A program made the translations under genes and the position numbers. A stretch of 64,000 nt of DNA from Psychrobacter urativorans. Lineage in GTDB: Bacteria > Pseudomonadota > Gammaproteobacteria > Pseudomonadales > Moraxellaceae. Positions 45,311-55,081 of the stretch are shown one piece after another (position 1 is the first letter of the stretch; each line of letters opens with the position of its first letter). The stretch covers positions 33,020 through 97,019 of the forward strand of contig NZ_CAJHBR010000013.1 of the NCBI RefSeq assembly GCF_904846695.1, written 5' to 3'. The notes under the pieces were generated by a model that did no database searches, was not told the DNA's origin, and worked only from the letters and a program-made list of their open reading frames with translations.

Positions 45311-47665
45311 TCAAGCATTAGTATAACGGCTTGCCTCTGGCATCCAGCGATGAATAAGTTGACTGACATCAGCCTTTCGTTCAGTGTCATTAATCAGATG
45401 CTTAGCTAGGCTTTGCGCAATCGCAAATAACTGCTCATCACGAATTAGATCCGCTAAGTAATAACCAATATTACCCGTTTGCCGCTTACCCAGCAATTCG
45501 CCAGGTCCTCGCAGCTCTAAATCTTTTTGCGCAATGACAAAACCATCAGTGCTATCACGCAATACATTTAGGCGCTCAGTACCAATATCCGATAATGGCT
45601 TTTGGTAAAGTAGCACACAGTAGCTCTTAGTTGAGCCACGGCCTACTCGTCCACGTAACTGATGCAGTTGTGATAGACCCAAACGCTCAGCATTTTCGAT
45701 GACCATTAATGAGGCATTTGGTACATCAACGCCGACTTCGATGACTGTAGTAGCAATCAGTAAATCCAACTCGCCAGCCTTAAACTGCTGCATGATTTGT
45801 TGCTTGTCGACCGACTTCATCTTGCCATGTACTAGCCCAATACGAATATCTAAGCGCTCATTTAAGTCTTCATAAGTAGCCTCAGCAGCTTGGGCATCAA
45901 GCACACTAGACTCTTCTACTAGCGAGCATACCCAATAAGCTTGTCGCCCAGCTGCGCAATTGATAGCGATACGCTCAATGACCTCGTCACGGCGATTACG
46001 GTCAATAGTCACCGTGGTGATCGGTGTGCGCCCTGGCGGTAGCTCGTCAATAATAGAGGTATCCATATCACCGTAGACACTCATCGCCAGCGTACGTGGT
46101 ATTGGAGTAGCCGTCATAATAAGCTGATGCGGCGTACTACCAGCCACCCCTTTGTTAGTCAGCGCCATACGCTGCTCAACCCCAAAGCGATGTTGCTCAT
46201 CAATAATAACTAAGCCTAGTTTGGCAAACTGCACAGCTTCTTGAAACAGTGCATGAGTACCGACTACTATCTGCACCGTATTATCCGCAACTGCTGCTAG
46301 AGCTTCGCGGCGCTGCTTTACCGTTTGCTTGCCAGCTAGCCAGCCAACCCCAATACCTAACGGCTCAAACCACTGTTTAAAATTTGATAAATGCTGTTCG
46401 GCTAAAATTTCAGTCGGTGCCATAACCGCCACTTGCCAGCCACTATCTAATGCGTAACCTGCCGCGCCAGCTGCTACTAAAGTCTTACCAGAACCCACAT
46501 CGCCTTGTATCAACCTTAGCATCGGAATAGAAGTGGCCATATCAGCCGTGATATCTTTCATAACTCGCTGCTGGGCACCAGTTAACTCAAAAGGTAAAGC
46601 GGCAAACAACTTGTCGGTTAATGGGCTTTGGCTGGCGCATTTTGGCGCTTTAAACTGATGCAACTGTTGACGCCGATACAATAAACTCAGCTGATGAGCA
46701 GTCAGCTCTTCAATGATCAAACGCTGGCAGGCGGCGTGGGTACGTGCACTTAGTTGGGTCAACAGATTATACTGCTGAGTGGCATCGGTATAAGTAGGCG
46801 GCGTATGTAGTAATACTAGAGCTTCAAATATAGTTAAATTATAGACGTTATTATTAAGATTGCTTGCTGCTAGCTTATCGGACTGAGGGTTGACTGTAGT
46901 GTGGCCCTTACTAAGCGTATGGTCATAAACAGCAGGATTGTTTTTTTGAACACTGCTATCAGGTACTTTATGCGCCAGAGTGGCAAATACATCTTCTGCA
47001 TCGACCTCTTCGGTTATTGCCATCTGCGGGGCTAGAAAAGGCGCTAAGGGCAAATCGGCAACCGTAGCAAAATCATCTCTAGTTAATAAGGTCATGGGTA
47101 GACCCTCACTACGTACCGTTTGCAGCGCCAGTTTAATCAGCGTACGCAGCTTATTTTGATGCAGTCCCTTTACCGTAGGATAGATAGGCTGCAGGCCAAT
47201 ATCGGTCATTGCCGTATTGCCAGTAATCACTTGGTACTCAGGGTGATGGATCTGCTTGCCATAGCGGGTGACTTTAACTTCCCCAAATAATTGCAGCTCA
47301 GTACCTAAGCTCATGGTTTGTTCTAGACCACGATAGACCTTAAAAAACCTTAAACCTACCGTGCCGGTACCATCATCTATTATCACCGTCATACCGCTAC
47401 GCTTATTATCGACGTGCACCACACGACCAGTAATCAGCGCAGCTTGCCCATGCCCTACATCAGCTATCGATAATAGACGACTGCGATCCTCGTAGCCACG
47501 TGGCAAATGCAAAAACAGATCAAATATACGTACGATACCCAATTGTGCCAATTGCTCAGCGACTTTGGGTCCAACACCCCCCAGCGCAGATATCGACATA
47601 TCCAATGCTGAGGCAGGCTGGTTATTTATAGGACGGATGATTGACTGTGTTGCAGGTGTGGGCAT
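45311..47665 (-). CDS. recG: ATP-dependent DNA helicase RecG
   Basis: RecG reverses stalled replication forks and processes branched DNA. The wedge domain includes LGGVGPKVAEQLAQLGI and LLLHLPRGYEDRS-like FLHLPRGYEDRSRL. The helicase core has Walker A GDVGSGKTLVAAGAAGYAL, DEQH in VIIDEQHRFGVEQR, TATPIPRTLAMSVYGD and QLRGRVGRG. At 784 residues it is about 90 longer than E. coli RecG; an Asn/Ser/Asp-rich insertion lies at about residues 215-285 between wedge and core. I chose the ATG at 47663-47665, preceded by TTAGGATC, over a TTG five codons earlier. Confidence 0.96.
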   Translation of the reverse strand: MPTPATQSIIRPINNQPASALDMSISALGGVGPKVAEQLAQLGIVRIFDLFLHLPRGYEDRSRLLSIADVGHGQAALITGRVVHVDNKRSGMTVIIDDGTGTVGLRFFKVYRGLEQTMSLGTELQLFGEVKVTRYGKQIHHPEYQVITGNTAMTDIGLQPIYPTVKGLHQNKLRTLIKLALQTVRSEGLPMTLLTRDDFATVADLPLAPFLAPQMAITEEVDAEDVFATLAHKVPDSSVQKNNPAVYDHTLSKGHTTVNPQSDKLAASNLNNNVYNLTIFEALVLLHTPPTYTDATQQYNLLTQLSARTHAACQRLIIEELTAHQLSLLYRRQQLHQFKAPKCASQSPLTDKLFAALPFELTGAQQRVMKDITADMATSIPMLRLIQGDVGSGKTLVAAGAAGYALDSGWQVAVMAPTEILAEQHLSNFKQWFEPLGIGVGWLAGKQTVKQRREALAAVADNTVQIVVGTHALFQEAVQFAKLGLVIIDEQHRFGVEQRMALTNKGVAGSTPHQLIMTATPIPRTLAMSVYGDMDTSIIDELPPGRTPITTVTIDRNRRDEVIERIAINCAAGRQAYWVCSLVEESSVLDAQAAEATYEDLNERLDIRIGLVHGKMKSVDKQQIMQQFKAGELDLLIATTVIEVGVDVPNASLMVIENAERLGLSQLHQLRGRVGRGSTKSYCVLLYQKPLSDIGTERLNVLRDSTDGFVIAQKDLELRGPGELLGKRQTGNIGYYLADLIRDEQLFAIAQSLAKHLINDTERKADVSQLIHRWMPEASRYTNA

Positions 47666-47962
47666 TAAAGATCCTAACAATATGACTCTGCTATTAAGGA
47701 CAGTCTAAGCGTAAACCATTAGGCTGTGGCTTAAAGTATTTATTCTGCCTAATACTTTCGGCTTAGGATGGCATAGCTTATGACAGCGAAGTTAATACTA
47801 TTAAATTATAATAATCAATCCGCTAGCAAAAAACTTACTCTTAGCATTATAGCTGATAATATAATGAATTATGCTAAGCATTAAACAGTAGTGTTTTTTT
47901 GATTTGTTAACCACTTAAGATACTAACATTTTTATTAGAATAATTTTATATTAAGGTTTTTT

Positions 47963-48943
47963 ATGCCTGTATTATTAACTACTAAGCTCTCTATACGTCT
48001 AAGTCTTGTCGTAACCTTGACGCTGTTTACTGGCGCTTGTAGCAGCCTGACACCCACCGTTTCCGCTACTCAATCGGCTATAAAAGCACCTAGTGTCGCT
48101 CTAGTATTAGGTGGTGGCGGTGCCAAAGGCTTCGCTCATGTAGGGGTCATTCAGGCGTTGCAAGAGAATGGGATTACCCCAACGTTAATAGTGGGTACTA
48201 GCATGGGCAGTTTAATTGGTAGTCTCTACGCTAGTGGCATGACGGCTGATGATCTTGAGCAATTAGCGGTAACTACTCCGGATAGTGATTTGATAGATTC
48301 CACCCTATCCAATCAAGGCTTTATTCAAGGTATTAAGCTCAAAAACTTTATCAACGCCAAAGTAGCTGGGCAGTCGATAGAGGATTTCCCTATTACCTTT
48401 GCCGCTGTAGCAGCAGAAAAAGACAGTTTAAAAAAGGCGGTGTTCACTACTGGCAATGCTGGACTAGCTGTACAAGCCTCTTGTAGCGTGCCTAATATTT
48501 TTATTGCCCCACGCATTCCAGAGACTGTTGGCAAAAAATATATTGATGGTGGGGTGATCAGTATTGTGCCAGTTGATAGTGCTATTGAATTGGGAGCGGA
48601 TATGGTTATCGCCGTTGATGTTACAGCACCTGCTTCGAGCAATAATGCTAATAAGCTATCGAAACTGAGCTCACTCACATCGCTAACCAGCTTTTGGGGC
48701 TTGTTAGAGAATAATGTTGCGTCTACAGCCAATGCTGGTGCTGCTAACAGCAGTCGCTCAAAAGCGGGCGAGCTGCAGCGGGCAGATGTGGTGATTACTC
48801 CTGATGTCGGTCATATTAGCTCTTTAGATAGCAGCCAACGTCGTGCCTTGATAGAGGCAGGTCGAACGGCTACTACCTCACAAATTAAGGTTATCAAGCA
48901 ATTGATCGCTGAGAAGTCGAATAGTAAGTACACTACTCTTTAA
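47963..48943 (+). CDS. Patatin-like phospholipase, probable lipoprotein
   Basis: The 326-residue protein has the patatin fold: oxyanion loop LGGGGAKGFAHVGV, nucleophile elbow GTSMGS (catalytic Ser) and the dyad Asp in DGGVISIVPVD. It acts on acyl esters, probably membrane lipids. The N-terminus is basic, then hydrophobic, ending LTLFTGACSS; the Cys at about residue 27 suggests a lipoprotein, although the -3 position is Thr rather than Leu. An unusually Ser/Asn-rich stretch lies at about 225-265. It resembles the RssA type but with an export signal. Confidence 0.9.
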   Translation: MPVLLTTKLSIRLSLVVTLTLFTGACSSLTPTVSATQSAIKAPSVALVLGGGGAKGFAHVGVIQALQENGITPTLIVGTSMGSLIGSLYASGMTADDLEQLAVTTPDSDLIDSTLSNQGFIQGIKLKNFINAKVAGQSIEDFPITFAAVAAEKDSLKKAVFTTGNAGLAVQASCSVPNIFIAPRIPETVGKKYIDGGVISIVPVDSAIELGADMVIAVDVTAPASSNNANKLSKLSSLTSLTSFWGLLENNVASTANAGAANSSRSKAGELQRADVVITPDVGHISSLDSSQRRALIEAGRTATTSQIKVIKQLIAEKSNSKYTTL

Positions 48944-49059
48944 GTTAATTGCTAGCAGCAGTATCTACTTGTAAAGATGCAACCTGCTTTAGTAGCCTGC
49001 CTCAGTGCATAAACTCCTATTTATTAATGCTCTAGCGGCTCGGGATAATCTTGAGCGAT

Positions 49060-49092
49060 AAAAAAACCCATAAGCGATAGTTAGCTTATGGG
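49060..49092 (-). terminator. Terminator after the choice-of-anchor-I gene
   Basis: On the minus strand CCCATAAGC pairs with GCTTATGGG and TTTTTTT follows. It also sits 115 bases past the patatin stop, but the T-run favours the minus-strand gene. Confidence 0.8.
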
Positions 49093-49191
49093 GAGTCGAT
49101 TAGAATTCAATGACCAACAGTAATGCCGTAACCTGCTTTTATATCAAGTTGCACCACCCATACTCATAGGAATATGAGTGCGCTATTACTT

Positions 49192-50985
49192 TTACTTTAG
49201 AAAATCTAATTCAAATACTCTTGAGCTACCACTGACCTCAAAGCCAACCAATAACAGCGGTTTGCCAGACGGCGAATTTTTACTAGAGACAAAGGTCAAA
49301 CCCTCAGGGCCTAAATCGCCATCAGCATTAGCCAGTGCCGTCCCTGCATGGGCAGCCGATAATTTGGCGTCATCAAAGCTACGGGTATTTATTTCACCGA
49401 GCAGTTTGACGTTTATGGGATCAGTCACATCAAACGCCATTATACTAGAGATACGCTCAAGCCCTACAAAAGCGATAGTTTGCGAGCCGACTTGACCTAT
49501 AGTGACGCCTTCAGGCTCTACTCCTTTATTATCACTACGATTATCGAAGCCATTGTTATCATTACTAGCATTAAAGTTATTAGGGTATTTTTCAGCGATG
49601 TATTTTTCCATGAGACTGCCACTATCATAGATAGGCGTGCTCATATTCTCAGTGTCCCAAATACTAAAAGAGCGTGCGCCAAAACTATATAAGGTATTAT
49701 AAAGTCCATCATTACCACGGCCCATGACTGATGAAAAGGCCAACCTACCTAGCGCTTTTTTATCTGCGCAGTCCAGTCCATGACACGCAGAAGCATCATA
49801 CTTGCCAGTGTTAACTTGCCCTTTTGGGTATCGCATCTCTTCGCTAAAGTTACCCCACTCGCGTGCATCACCTTCATTGGCAGTCACCAAATAAGTTTTT
49901 TTACCGATAGAGTAAGTAGCTATGGCGTCTGGCATATACATGCCCATAATAGGCCAAGTAGTAATATTGATAGCGCCATCTTTATCACTCACGTCTAACT
50001 CGTTACTGACTTGGGCATGATCTTTAGCCCCTAGCGCTTTAATACCCGTTACTGTAGCGCTATTAATATCAATCAAGGCAATGGCATTATTCTCTTGTAA
50101 GCTCACATAAGCAGTCTTGCCATCTTGCGACACTGCAATATACTCCGGCTCTAAATCTTCAGCTACAGAACTCATCGAGCCATCTGCTTTTTGACCAAAG
50201 ATGCGCACACCAGAATCGATTAAGCTCTGCTTCTGCGAATTATAACTATCAAAGCTAGCGGTCTTGACGATAGGACGATTGATATCGATAATATTAATCA
50301 CACTTACTGAGCCTTCAGCATCAATAATATAGTCATCATCGGGCTCCCCTTCGTTGGCCACTAGTAGCGTATTGCCATCAGCAGTAAAAGTCACCATATC
50401 CGGGAGAGCGCCTACCTCAATACTACTAATACGCTCTAAAGTACTAGCGTTATACAGTACCACATGACCTTTATCCGTCTTGATATTGGCTTGTACTGCA
50501 AGCGCCACAATGTCACCATGCACCGCCACACTATTCACTGTACTACCAATATCGGCTACATCAAGCGAGCTTATAAACTTCGGACTATTGATGTCAGTTA
50601 AATCAATCACATCAACCTTTTTATTTTGAGCATTGACCACAAAAGAGCGTCGGCTAGCAGGATGAAAAGCGATAATTTCAGCAGCAGACTCATCAAAGCT
50701 GCCATGGACATAACTACCAGCAGGTACAAAATTCACTTTAGAGTAAACGCTGCCTACAGAAACATCACCAGTGCCTATACCACCACCCATACCGTTAATA
50801 CCATTGTTATCCTCATTGCAAGCTGCTAACCCAGTTATAAAAAAGGCTGGCATCACTAAGCTTATAGCGGTACGGGCTAGCTTACGCCTTAATTTTTGGT
50901 CTGCTGGCGCGACTGTTATCCACTTAGTGATCAGCTGATCTTTATTAGCTAGTATCGAGGCATGGTTGGCATCAAGCATTGGCAA
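49192..50985 (-). CDS. Choice-of-anchor-I family beta-propeller lipoprotein
   Basis: The 597-residue protein begins with a long basic region, a hydrophobic segment and the lipobox TGLAAC (Cys about residue 56), followed by a Gly/Asn-rich spacer. The rest is a beta-propeller of repeated blades such as VDVIDLTDINSPKFI, VALAVQANIKTDKGHVVLYN, LLVANEGEPDDDY and GDAREWG, the pattern of choice-of-anchor-I proteins (often annotated alkaline-phosphatase-like). The mature protein is probably anchored in the outer membrane. Function is unknown for the family. The N-terminal part before the lipobox is unusually long. Confidence 0.85.
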   Translation of the reverse strand: MPMLDANHASILANKDQLITKWITVAPADQKLRRKLARTAISLVMPAFFITGLAACNEDNNGINGMGGGIGTGDVSVGSVYSKVNFVPAGSYVHGSFDESAAEIIAFHPASRRSFVVNAQNKKVDVIDLTDINSPKFISSLDVADIGSTVNSVAVHGDIVALAVQANIKTDKGHVVLYNASTLERISSIEVGALPDMVTFTADGNTLLVANEGEPDDDYIIDAEGSVSVINIIDINRPIVKTASFDSYNSQKQSLIDSGVRIFGQKADGSMSSVAEDLEPEYIAVSQDGKTAYVSLQENNAIALIDINSATVTGIKALGAKDHAQVSNELDVSDKDGAINITTWPIMGMYMPDAIATYSIGKKTYLVTANEGDAREWGNFSEEMRYPKGQVNTGKYDASACHGLDCADKKALGRLAFSSVMGRGNDGLYNTLYSFGARSFSIWDTENMSTPIYDSGSLMEKYIAEKYPNNFNASNDNNGFDNRSDNKGVEPEGVTIGQVGSQTIAFVGLERISSIMAFDVTDPINVKLLGEINTRSFDDAKLSAAHAGTALANADGDLGPEGLTFVSSKNSPSGKPLLLVGFEVSGSSRVFELDFLK

Positions 50986-51153
50986 TGTCCTTATTGATGA
51001 ATAGTTGGCCGTAATAGTGAGCGGCTGCTGACTGCGCTTGTCTACAGTTCGTTATATCCCTACTAATAATAGTACTTGCTGAATATGAAAGAACGATGAC
51101 ACTTAGCTCACTATTCAAATGAGTACTGATAAAGGACTAGCTAAAAACATGGC

Positions 51154-51190
51154 AAAAAAAAGCACTACCATAAGCAATGATAGTGCTTTT
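51154..51190 (-). terminator. Terminator after the exported protein gene
   Basis: AAAAGCACTA pairs with TAGTGCTTTT around a 13-base loop, and on the minus strand an eight-T run follows. Confidence 0.85.
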
Positions 51191-51261
51191 AGATACTGAA
51201 TCGACAAAATGGCTATCGACTCGTACTTTAGATTTAGCTTCAGATTTAAACTTAAAGTAAC

Positions 51262-51846
51262 TTATTTAACTCGGGCACGATATTTAACCATCACCGTATC
51301 ATTTAAGCCAACCCCTTCTAGATTCCAGCGTAGCGCCTGATAGTATTGTAATGGTATCTCTTGAGTCTGACCATTGACTTGTCCTCGTAGTGGCATACGT
51401 GCAAAAGCATTACCATCAACACTAGCAAAAGCAAAGTCTGGTGTAACACCACCCAACAATTCAACTTGTTGCGGAATGCTTAGACTAACAGTCATCTTGC
51501 GTACGCGATCGGCATTGGTATTAGTAAAAAACCCTTGATACTCTAAGATATTACCAGACTGCAAACGCGTATTTTCATTTACCGGAACCAACAGCTCTTG
51601 GCCGTTAGCATCAACACTAATAAGCGAAGCAGTGATTCTGCTAGTGATCGCCTGAGCATTTGAACTAGTGTTATTGCTTGAGACTTGCATAGCGACAGGG
51701 TTATTAGTAGCCGCTTCTGGCGTTGGGAGCATAGCTGACGCCTGCGTAACTACCATTGCGCCAACTAACGTACCGGCAACGACATGGAATAGACGATGAC
51801 CGCTCCAAGCGGCAAAAGGATTAGCAAAAGAGTTGGTTTTTTTCAT
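51262..51846 (-). CDS. Exported protein with a DUF11-like C-terminal region
   Basis: The 194-residue product has a long Sec signal (basic start, hydrophobic LFHVVAGTLVGAMVV, cleavage after TQASA), a Ser/Asn-rich spacer, and a beta-rich part from about residue 75: ENTRLQSGNILEYQGFFTN, DRVRKMTVSLSIPQQVELL and NDTVMVKYRARVK at the end. This resembles the conserved-repeat (DUF11) domains of surface proteins. It is periplasmic or extracellular; the role is unknown. Confidence 0.7.
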   Translation of the reverse strand: MKKTNSFANPFAAWSGHRLFHVVAGTLVGAMVVTQASAMLPTPEAATNNPVAMQVSSNNTSSNAQAITSRITASLISVDANGQELLVPVNENTRLQSGNILEYQGFFTNTNADRVRKMTVSLSIPQQVELLGGVTPDFAFASVDGNAFARMPLRGQVNGQTQEIPLQYYQALRWNLEGVGLNDTVMVKYRARVK

Positions 51847-52228
51847 GATATCTAGGGTTCCTAATTAAGGTGTCGGTAAAACCACACTAATAAAAATAGA
51901 GGATTACAAGTTCAAAGGCGACTTTTTGGCTGCTTAAATTAGTCACTGAATATCGATTACTATCGATCAGTCACTAAAGGGCTGCATCTTTATCATAATC
52001 TTATACTTTATATTGTTTTTAAGATATAGAGAATATAACAGCTATTAGCATAGCAAAAAGTATTTATAGGTATATTAACCCCGTGTTTAGGTTGTGTATA
52101 AAATTGGACTTAGCACTCTAAAATAAAAAGATAGCTCACAACCCTATTTTTTGCTATGGTAAATCTTTAGAGTCGATAAAAACTTTACTCAACCTTCCTT
52201 TTTCTTTCTAATACTTCGTGTTCCTACT
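51847..52228. other. Divergent intergenic region, exported protein-argA
   Basis: This 382-base AT-rich gap must hold promoters for both genes. I see AT-rich -10-like sequences but no pair of boxes with good spacing, and no convincing arginine-repressor site. Confidence 0.4.
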
Positions 52229-53551
52229 ATGACTACTAGCGCCATGCCAAAGATAAACCCTGAATACGTCCATTGGTTCCGTAATTCTGCTCCCTATATC
52301 AATACTCATCGCGGCAAAACTTTCGTGATTATGTTTGGTGGTGAGGCGGTTAAACATGCAAATTTTAGTACGCTTATCCATGATTTTGCGTTATTGCATA
52401 GCTTAGGTATTAAGCTGGTACTAGTGCATGGTGCGCGACCACAAATTGAGAATAGTCTCCAAGAAGCTGGTATTGTCTCGCCACTGCATAAAGACATTCG
52501 AGTCACACCACGTACAGCGATGCCGCCTATTCTACAAGCGGTTGGTGCTATTCGTCTGCAAATTGAGGCGCAGCTATCAATGGGCTTGGCCAACTCTCCT
52601 ATGTATGGCTCGCGTATCGATGCTGTCTCAGGCAATTTTGTCACAGCACGCCCATACGGTATTCGTGACGGCGTTGACTATCAGATGACTGGGGAAGTTC
52701 GCTCGATAGATATTGATGCGATAAAAAACAATCTGCTGCATAATCATATTGTTATTCTAGGCTCAATGGGTTTTTCAGCTACTGGCGAAGTATTCAATCT
52801 CTTGGCTGAAGACGTCGCTCTTAGTGCCGCAGTAGCGCTAGGCGCAGATAAGCTTATTTTCTTAGGCGAAGAGGCTGATATTAATGACAATGGTCGCCCA
52901 CTTCATGAGATGATTCCTAATGAAGTCGATCGCTTCTTGCGTGAGCGTGATATTAATAATGAAATTAATTATTTCTTACATTGTGCTAGTAGTGCCTGCC
53001 GTCAGGGAGTGCATCGCACCCATATCATCTCATATGCCAAAGACGGTGCCCTGCTGGAAGAATTATTCACTCGTGATGGTTCTGGCACTCTAATTAGCCA
53101 TGACCCTTATGAAGAAATTCGCCATGCCAATATCGATGACGTCGTTGGTCTGACAGAATTATTAGCCCCTTTAGAAGATCAAGGCATTCTAGTAGCCCGT
53201 TCACGCGAGCGCTTAGAGCAAGAGATTGATCTGTATAGTGTGATTGAACGTGATGGTATGATTTTAGGCTGCGCCGCATTGCATCCATTAGATGACGATT
53301 CAGCAGAAGTGGCTTGTGTCGCCGTCCATCCTGATTATCGTAAAGGCAGTCGCGGTACTGATCTACTGGCATTTTTGGAGCAACAAGCTCGCAGTCATGG
53401 ACTACTCAAACTTTTTGTATTGACTACTCGTACTGCGCATTGGTTTGTAGAGCAAGGCTTTGTAGAAGTTGACGCTAGTGCTTTACCTGAATCCCGACAG
53501 CAGCAATATCATAATGGACGTAACTCTAAAGTATTCCAGAAAAAGCTATAG
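52229..53551 (+). CDS. argA: Amino-acid N-acetyltransferase (N-acetylglutamate synthase)
   Basis: ArgA acetylates glutamate from acetyl-CoA, the first step of arginine synthesis. The 440-residue protein has the N-terminal amino-acid-kinase-like domain (GKTFVIMFGGEAV, LVLVHGARPQIE, HNHIVILGSMGFSATGEVFN) and a C-terminal GNAT domain (CAALHPLDDDSAEVACVAVH followed by DYRKGSRGTDLLAFLE). The arginine-sensing kinase-like domain usually mediates feedback inhibition. Single gene with a shared terminator at 53585-53620. Confidence 0.96.
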   Translation: MTTSAMPKINPEYVHWFRNSAPYINTHRGKTFVIMFGGEAVKHANFSTLIHDFALLHSLGIKLVLVHGARPQIENSLQEAGIVSPLHKDIRVTPRTAMPPILQAVGAIRLQIEAQLSMGLANSPMYGSRIDAVSGNFVTARPYGIRDGVDYQMTGEVRSIDIDAIKNNLLHNHIVILGSMGFSATGEVFNLLAEDVALSAAVALGADKLIFLGEEADINDNGRPLHEMIPNEVDRFLRERDINNEINYFLHCASSACRQGVHRTHIISYAKDGALLEELFTRDGSGTLISHDPYEEIRHANIDDVVGLTELLAPLEDQGILVARSRERLEQEIDLYSVIERDGMILGCAALHPLDDDSAEVACVAVHPDYRKGSRGTDLLAFLEQQARSHGLLKLFVLTTRTAHWFVEQGFVEVDASALPESRQQQYHNGRNSKVFQKKL

Positions 53552-53584
53552 ATAGTCGCTTTAATGTCCGCTATTAGCCTTATA

Positions 53585-53620
53585 AAAAAAGCCCTCATAC
53601 TATAAATATGAGGGCTTTTT
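53585..53620. terminator. Bidirectional terminator between argA and the FKBP gene
   Basis: AAAAAAGCCCTCATA pairs with TATGAGGGCTTTTT around CTATAAA, with A- and T-runs on either side, suiting both convergent genes. Confidence 0.9.
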
Positions 53621-53677
53621 CGTTGGCTAAAATAACTTATTAAAATACAGTGTTATTTTCAGTTATTGTATTTTCAA

Positions 53678-54400
53678 TTATTTTACTTTTAGTAGTTCAA
53701 CGACAAATACTAACGTGCTGTTAGGGTCGATGCCTTGATTGCCAGCCTCGCCATAAGCAATATCAGAAGGGATATAGAATTCATACTTTGCACCTTCTTT
53801 CATTAACTGAACGCCTTCAGTCCAGCCAGCAATAACTTGGTTCAACGGGAATTCAACTGGTTCGCCACGCTCATATGAGCTATCGAACACTGTACCATCA
53901 GTCAATTTACCTTCGTAGTTTACTTCGACTACGTCAGTAGCTTTTGGTGATTTGCCAGTACCAGGAGTCAACACTTTATATTGTAGGCCTGAAGCGGTTA
54001 CTTTAACCCCTTCTTTTTTAGCGTTCTCAGCTAAAAATGCTGCGCCCTTAGTTTTATTCTCTGCAGTTTTAGTTGCCATATCTTTCACAAACTTCTCCTC
54101 TTGTACTTTTTGATAGTCCGTCAATACTTTTTCCATTTGTTCTTTAGTCAAAGCTGACTTACTGCCTTCGTAACCATCACGGAAGCCTTTTTCGAAGGTA
54201 TCGATGTCTAAATCAGCAATAGACTCTTTGTTGCCTTCAGCCATCATATAACCCAAGCTATAGCCTACTTTTTGTTCAGCTGTACTTTGCTCAGTTACTG
54301 ATATGCTAGCGGCAGCAGTTTCTTTGGTATTAGTATTACAACCAGTTAATAGCATAGCACTGGCCAGCACACTAAAAGTCAAAGTGGTGATTTTTTTCAT
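53678..54400 (-). CDS. FKBP-type peptidyl-prolyl isomerase, lipoprotein
   Basis: This 240-residue FkpA/Mip-type isomerase helps fold envelope proteins. The lipobox LLTGC places the Cys near residue 21. The dimerisation domain follows (KVGYSLGYMMAEGNKESI, then helices), and the FKBP domain occupies about 130-240 with VEVNYEGKLTDGTVFDSSYE, FPLNQVIAGWTEGVQLM and FYIPSDIAYGEAG. It differs from E. coli FkpA in being lipid-anchored, as Mip of Legionella-like proteins often are. Confidence 0.94.
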   Translation of the reverse strand: MKKITTLTFSVLASAMLLTGCNTNTKETAAASISVTEQSTAEQKVGYSLGYMMAEGNKESIADLDIDTFEKGFRDGYEGSKSALTKEQMEKVLTDYQKVQEEKFVKDMATKTAENKTKGAAFLAENAKKEGVKVTASGLQYKVLTPGTGKSPKATDVVEVNYEGKLTDGTVFDSSYERGEPVEFPLNQVIAGWTEGVQLMKEGAKYEFYIPSDIAYGEAGNQGIDPNSTLVFVVELLKVK

Positions 54401-55081
54401 ATATTACTCTCGAATGATCAGAACATTAATTAGTTTTTACCTGAATCACATCATAACAAATCTTAGTTTTATGGGCTATTAATAAGATGAAATTATCGAT
54501 ACAGTGTATAGTTCTTGTTAATTATGATAGCTAAGATAACAAGTTATCACACAACTATAGTGCGATGTTAATCATTCTATCTTTAACTATACCGCTAGAT
54601 CGGCTAAGCTGAATTTAGTTAAATAATGACTCATAATCTGTGAATTAGTATTTCAATTGCTAAAATATGACCAATCTTATGTAAATTCTTACCGAGTAAA
54701 CTTTATATCCACCTTCTATCAGGTTATTCATTAACACTGACAGTATGAGTTAATATAATAGTCGCCCATTCTTAAAGCACTTCTATCCATAGCATAGCCA
54801 CTGAAAACAAAGGTATTCCATCAATTATTTAGATTGGTAGACTTTACTATAAATATATAGCTACTGTTATTGTATATACTGTAGTTATGTCAGTACTTAA
54901 GTAGTTAACGACTATTGTCTATTTTGATACCTATTATTAGCTACTCACAACAATACGATTTTACTGCTCAGCAATGAAATCAGCGCAAGAATAATTTTAA
55001 TTAAAAATACTATTTATATGTTAACAATCTTTAAGAGCTAAACTCCTCACTGTTAACATATTATAATTAGAGGAACAAAGG
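54401..55081. other. 681-base AT-rich divergent intergenic region
   Basis: No gene is visible. A 7-base inverted repeat CTTGTTA/TAACAAG spans 54514-54543, and a perfect 10-base inverted repeat lies just before the next gene (listed separately). The region must contain promoters of both divergent genes. Confidence 0.5.
55017..55060. promoter_or_regulatory. Perfect 10-base inverted repeat before the channel-like gene
   Basis: TATGTTAACA (55017-55026) and TGTTAACATA (55051-55060) are exact complements separated by 24 bases, ending 21 bases before the ATG. It may be an operator overlapping the promoter or a leader hairpin. Confidence 0.45.
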
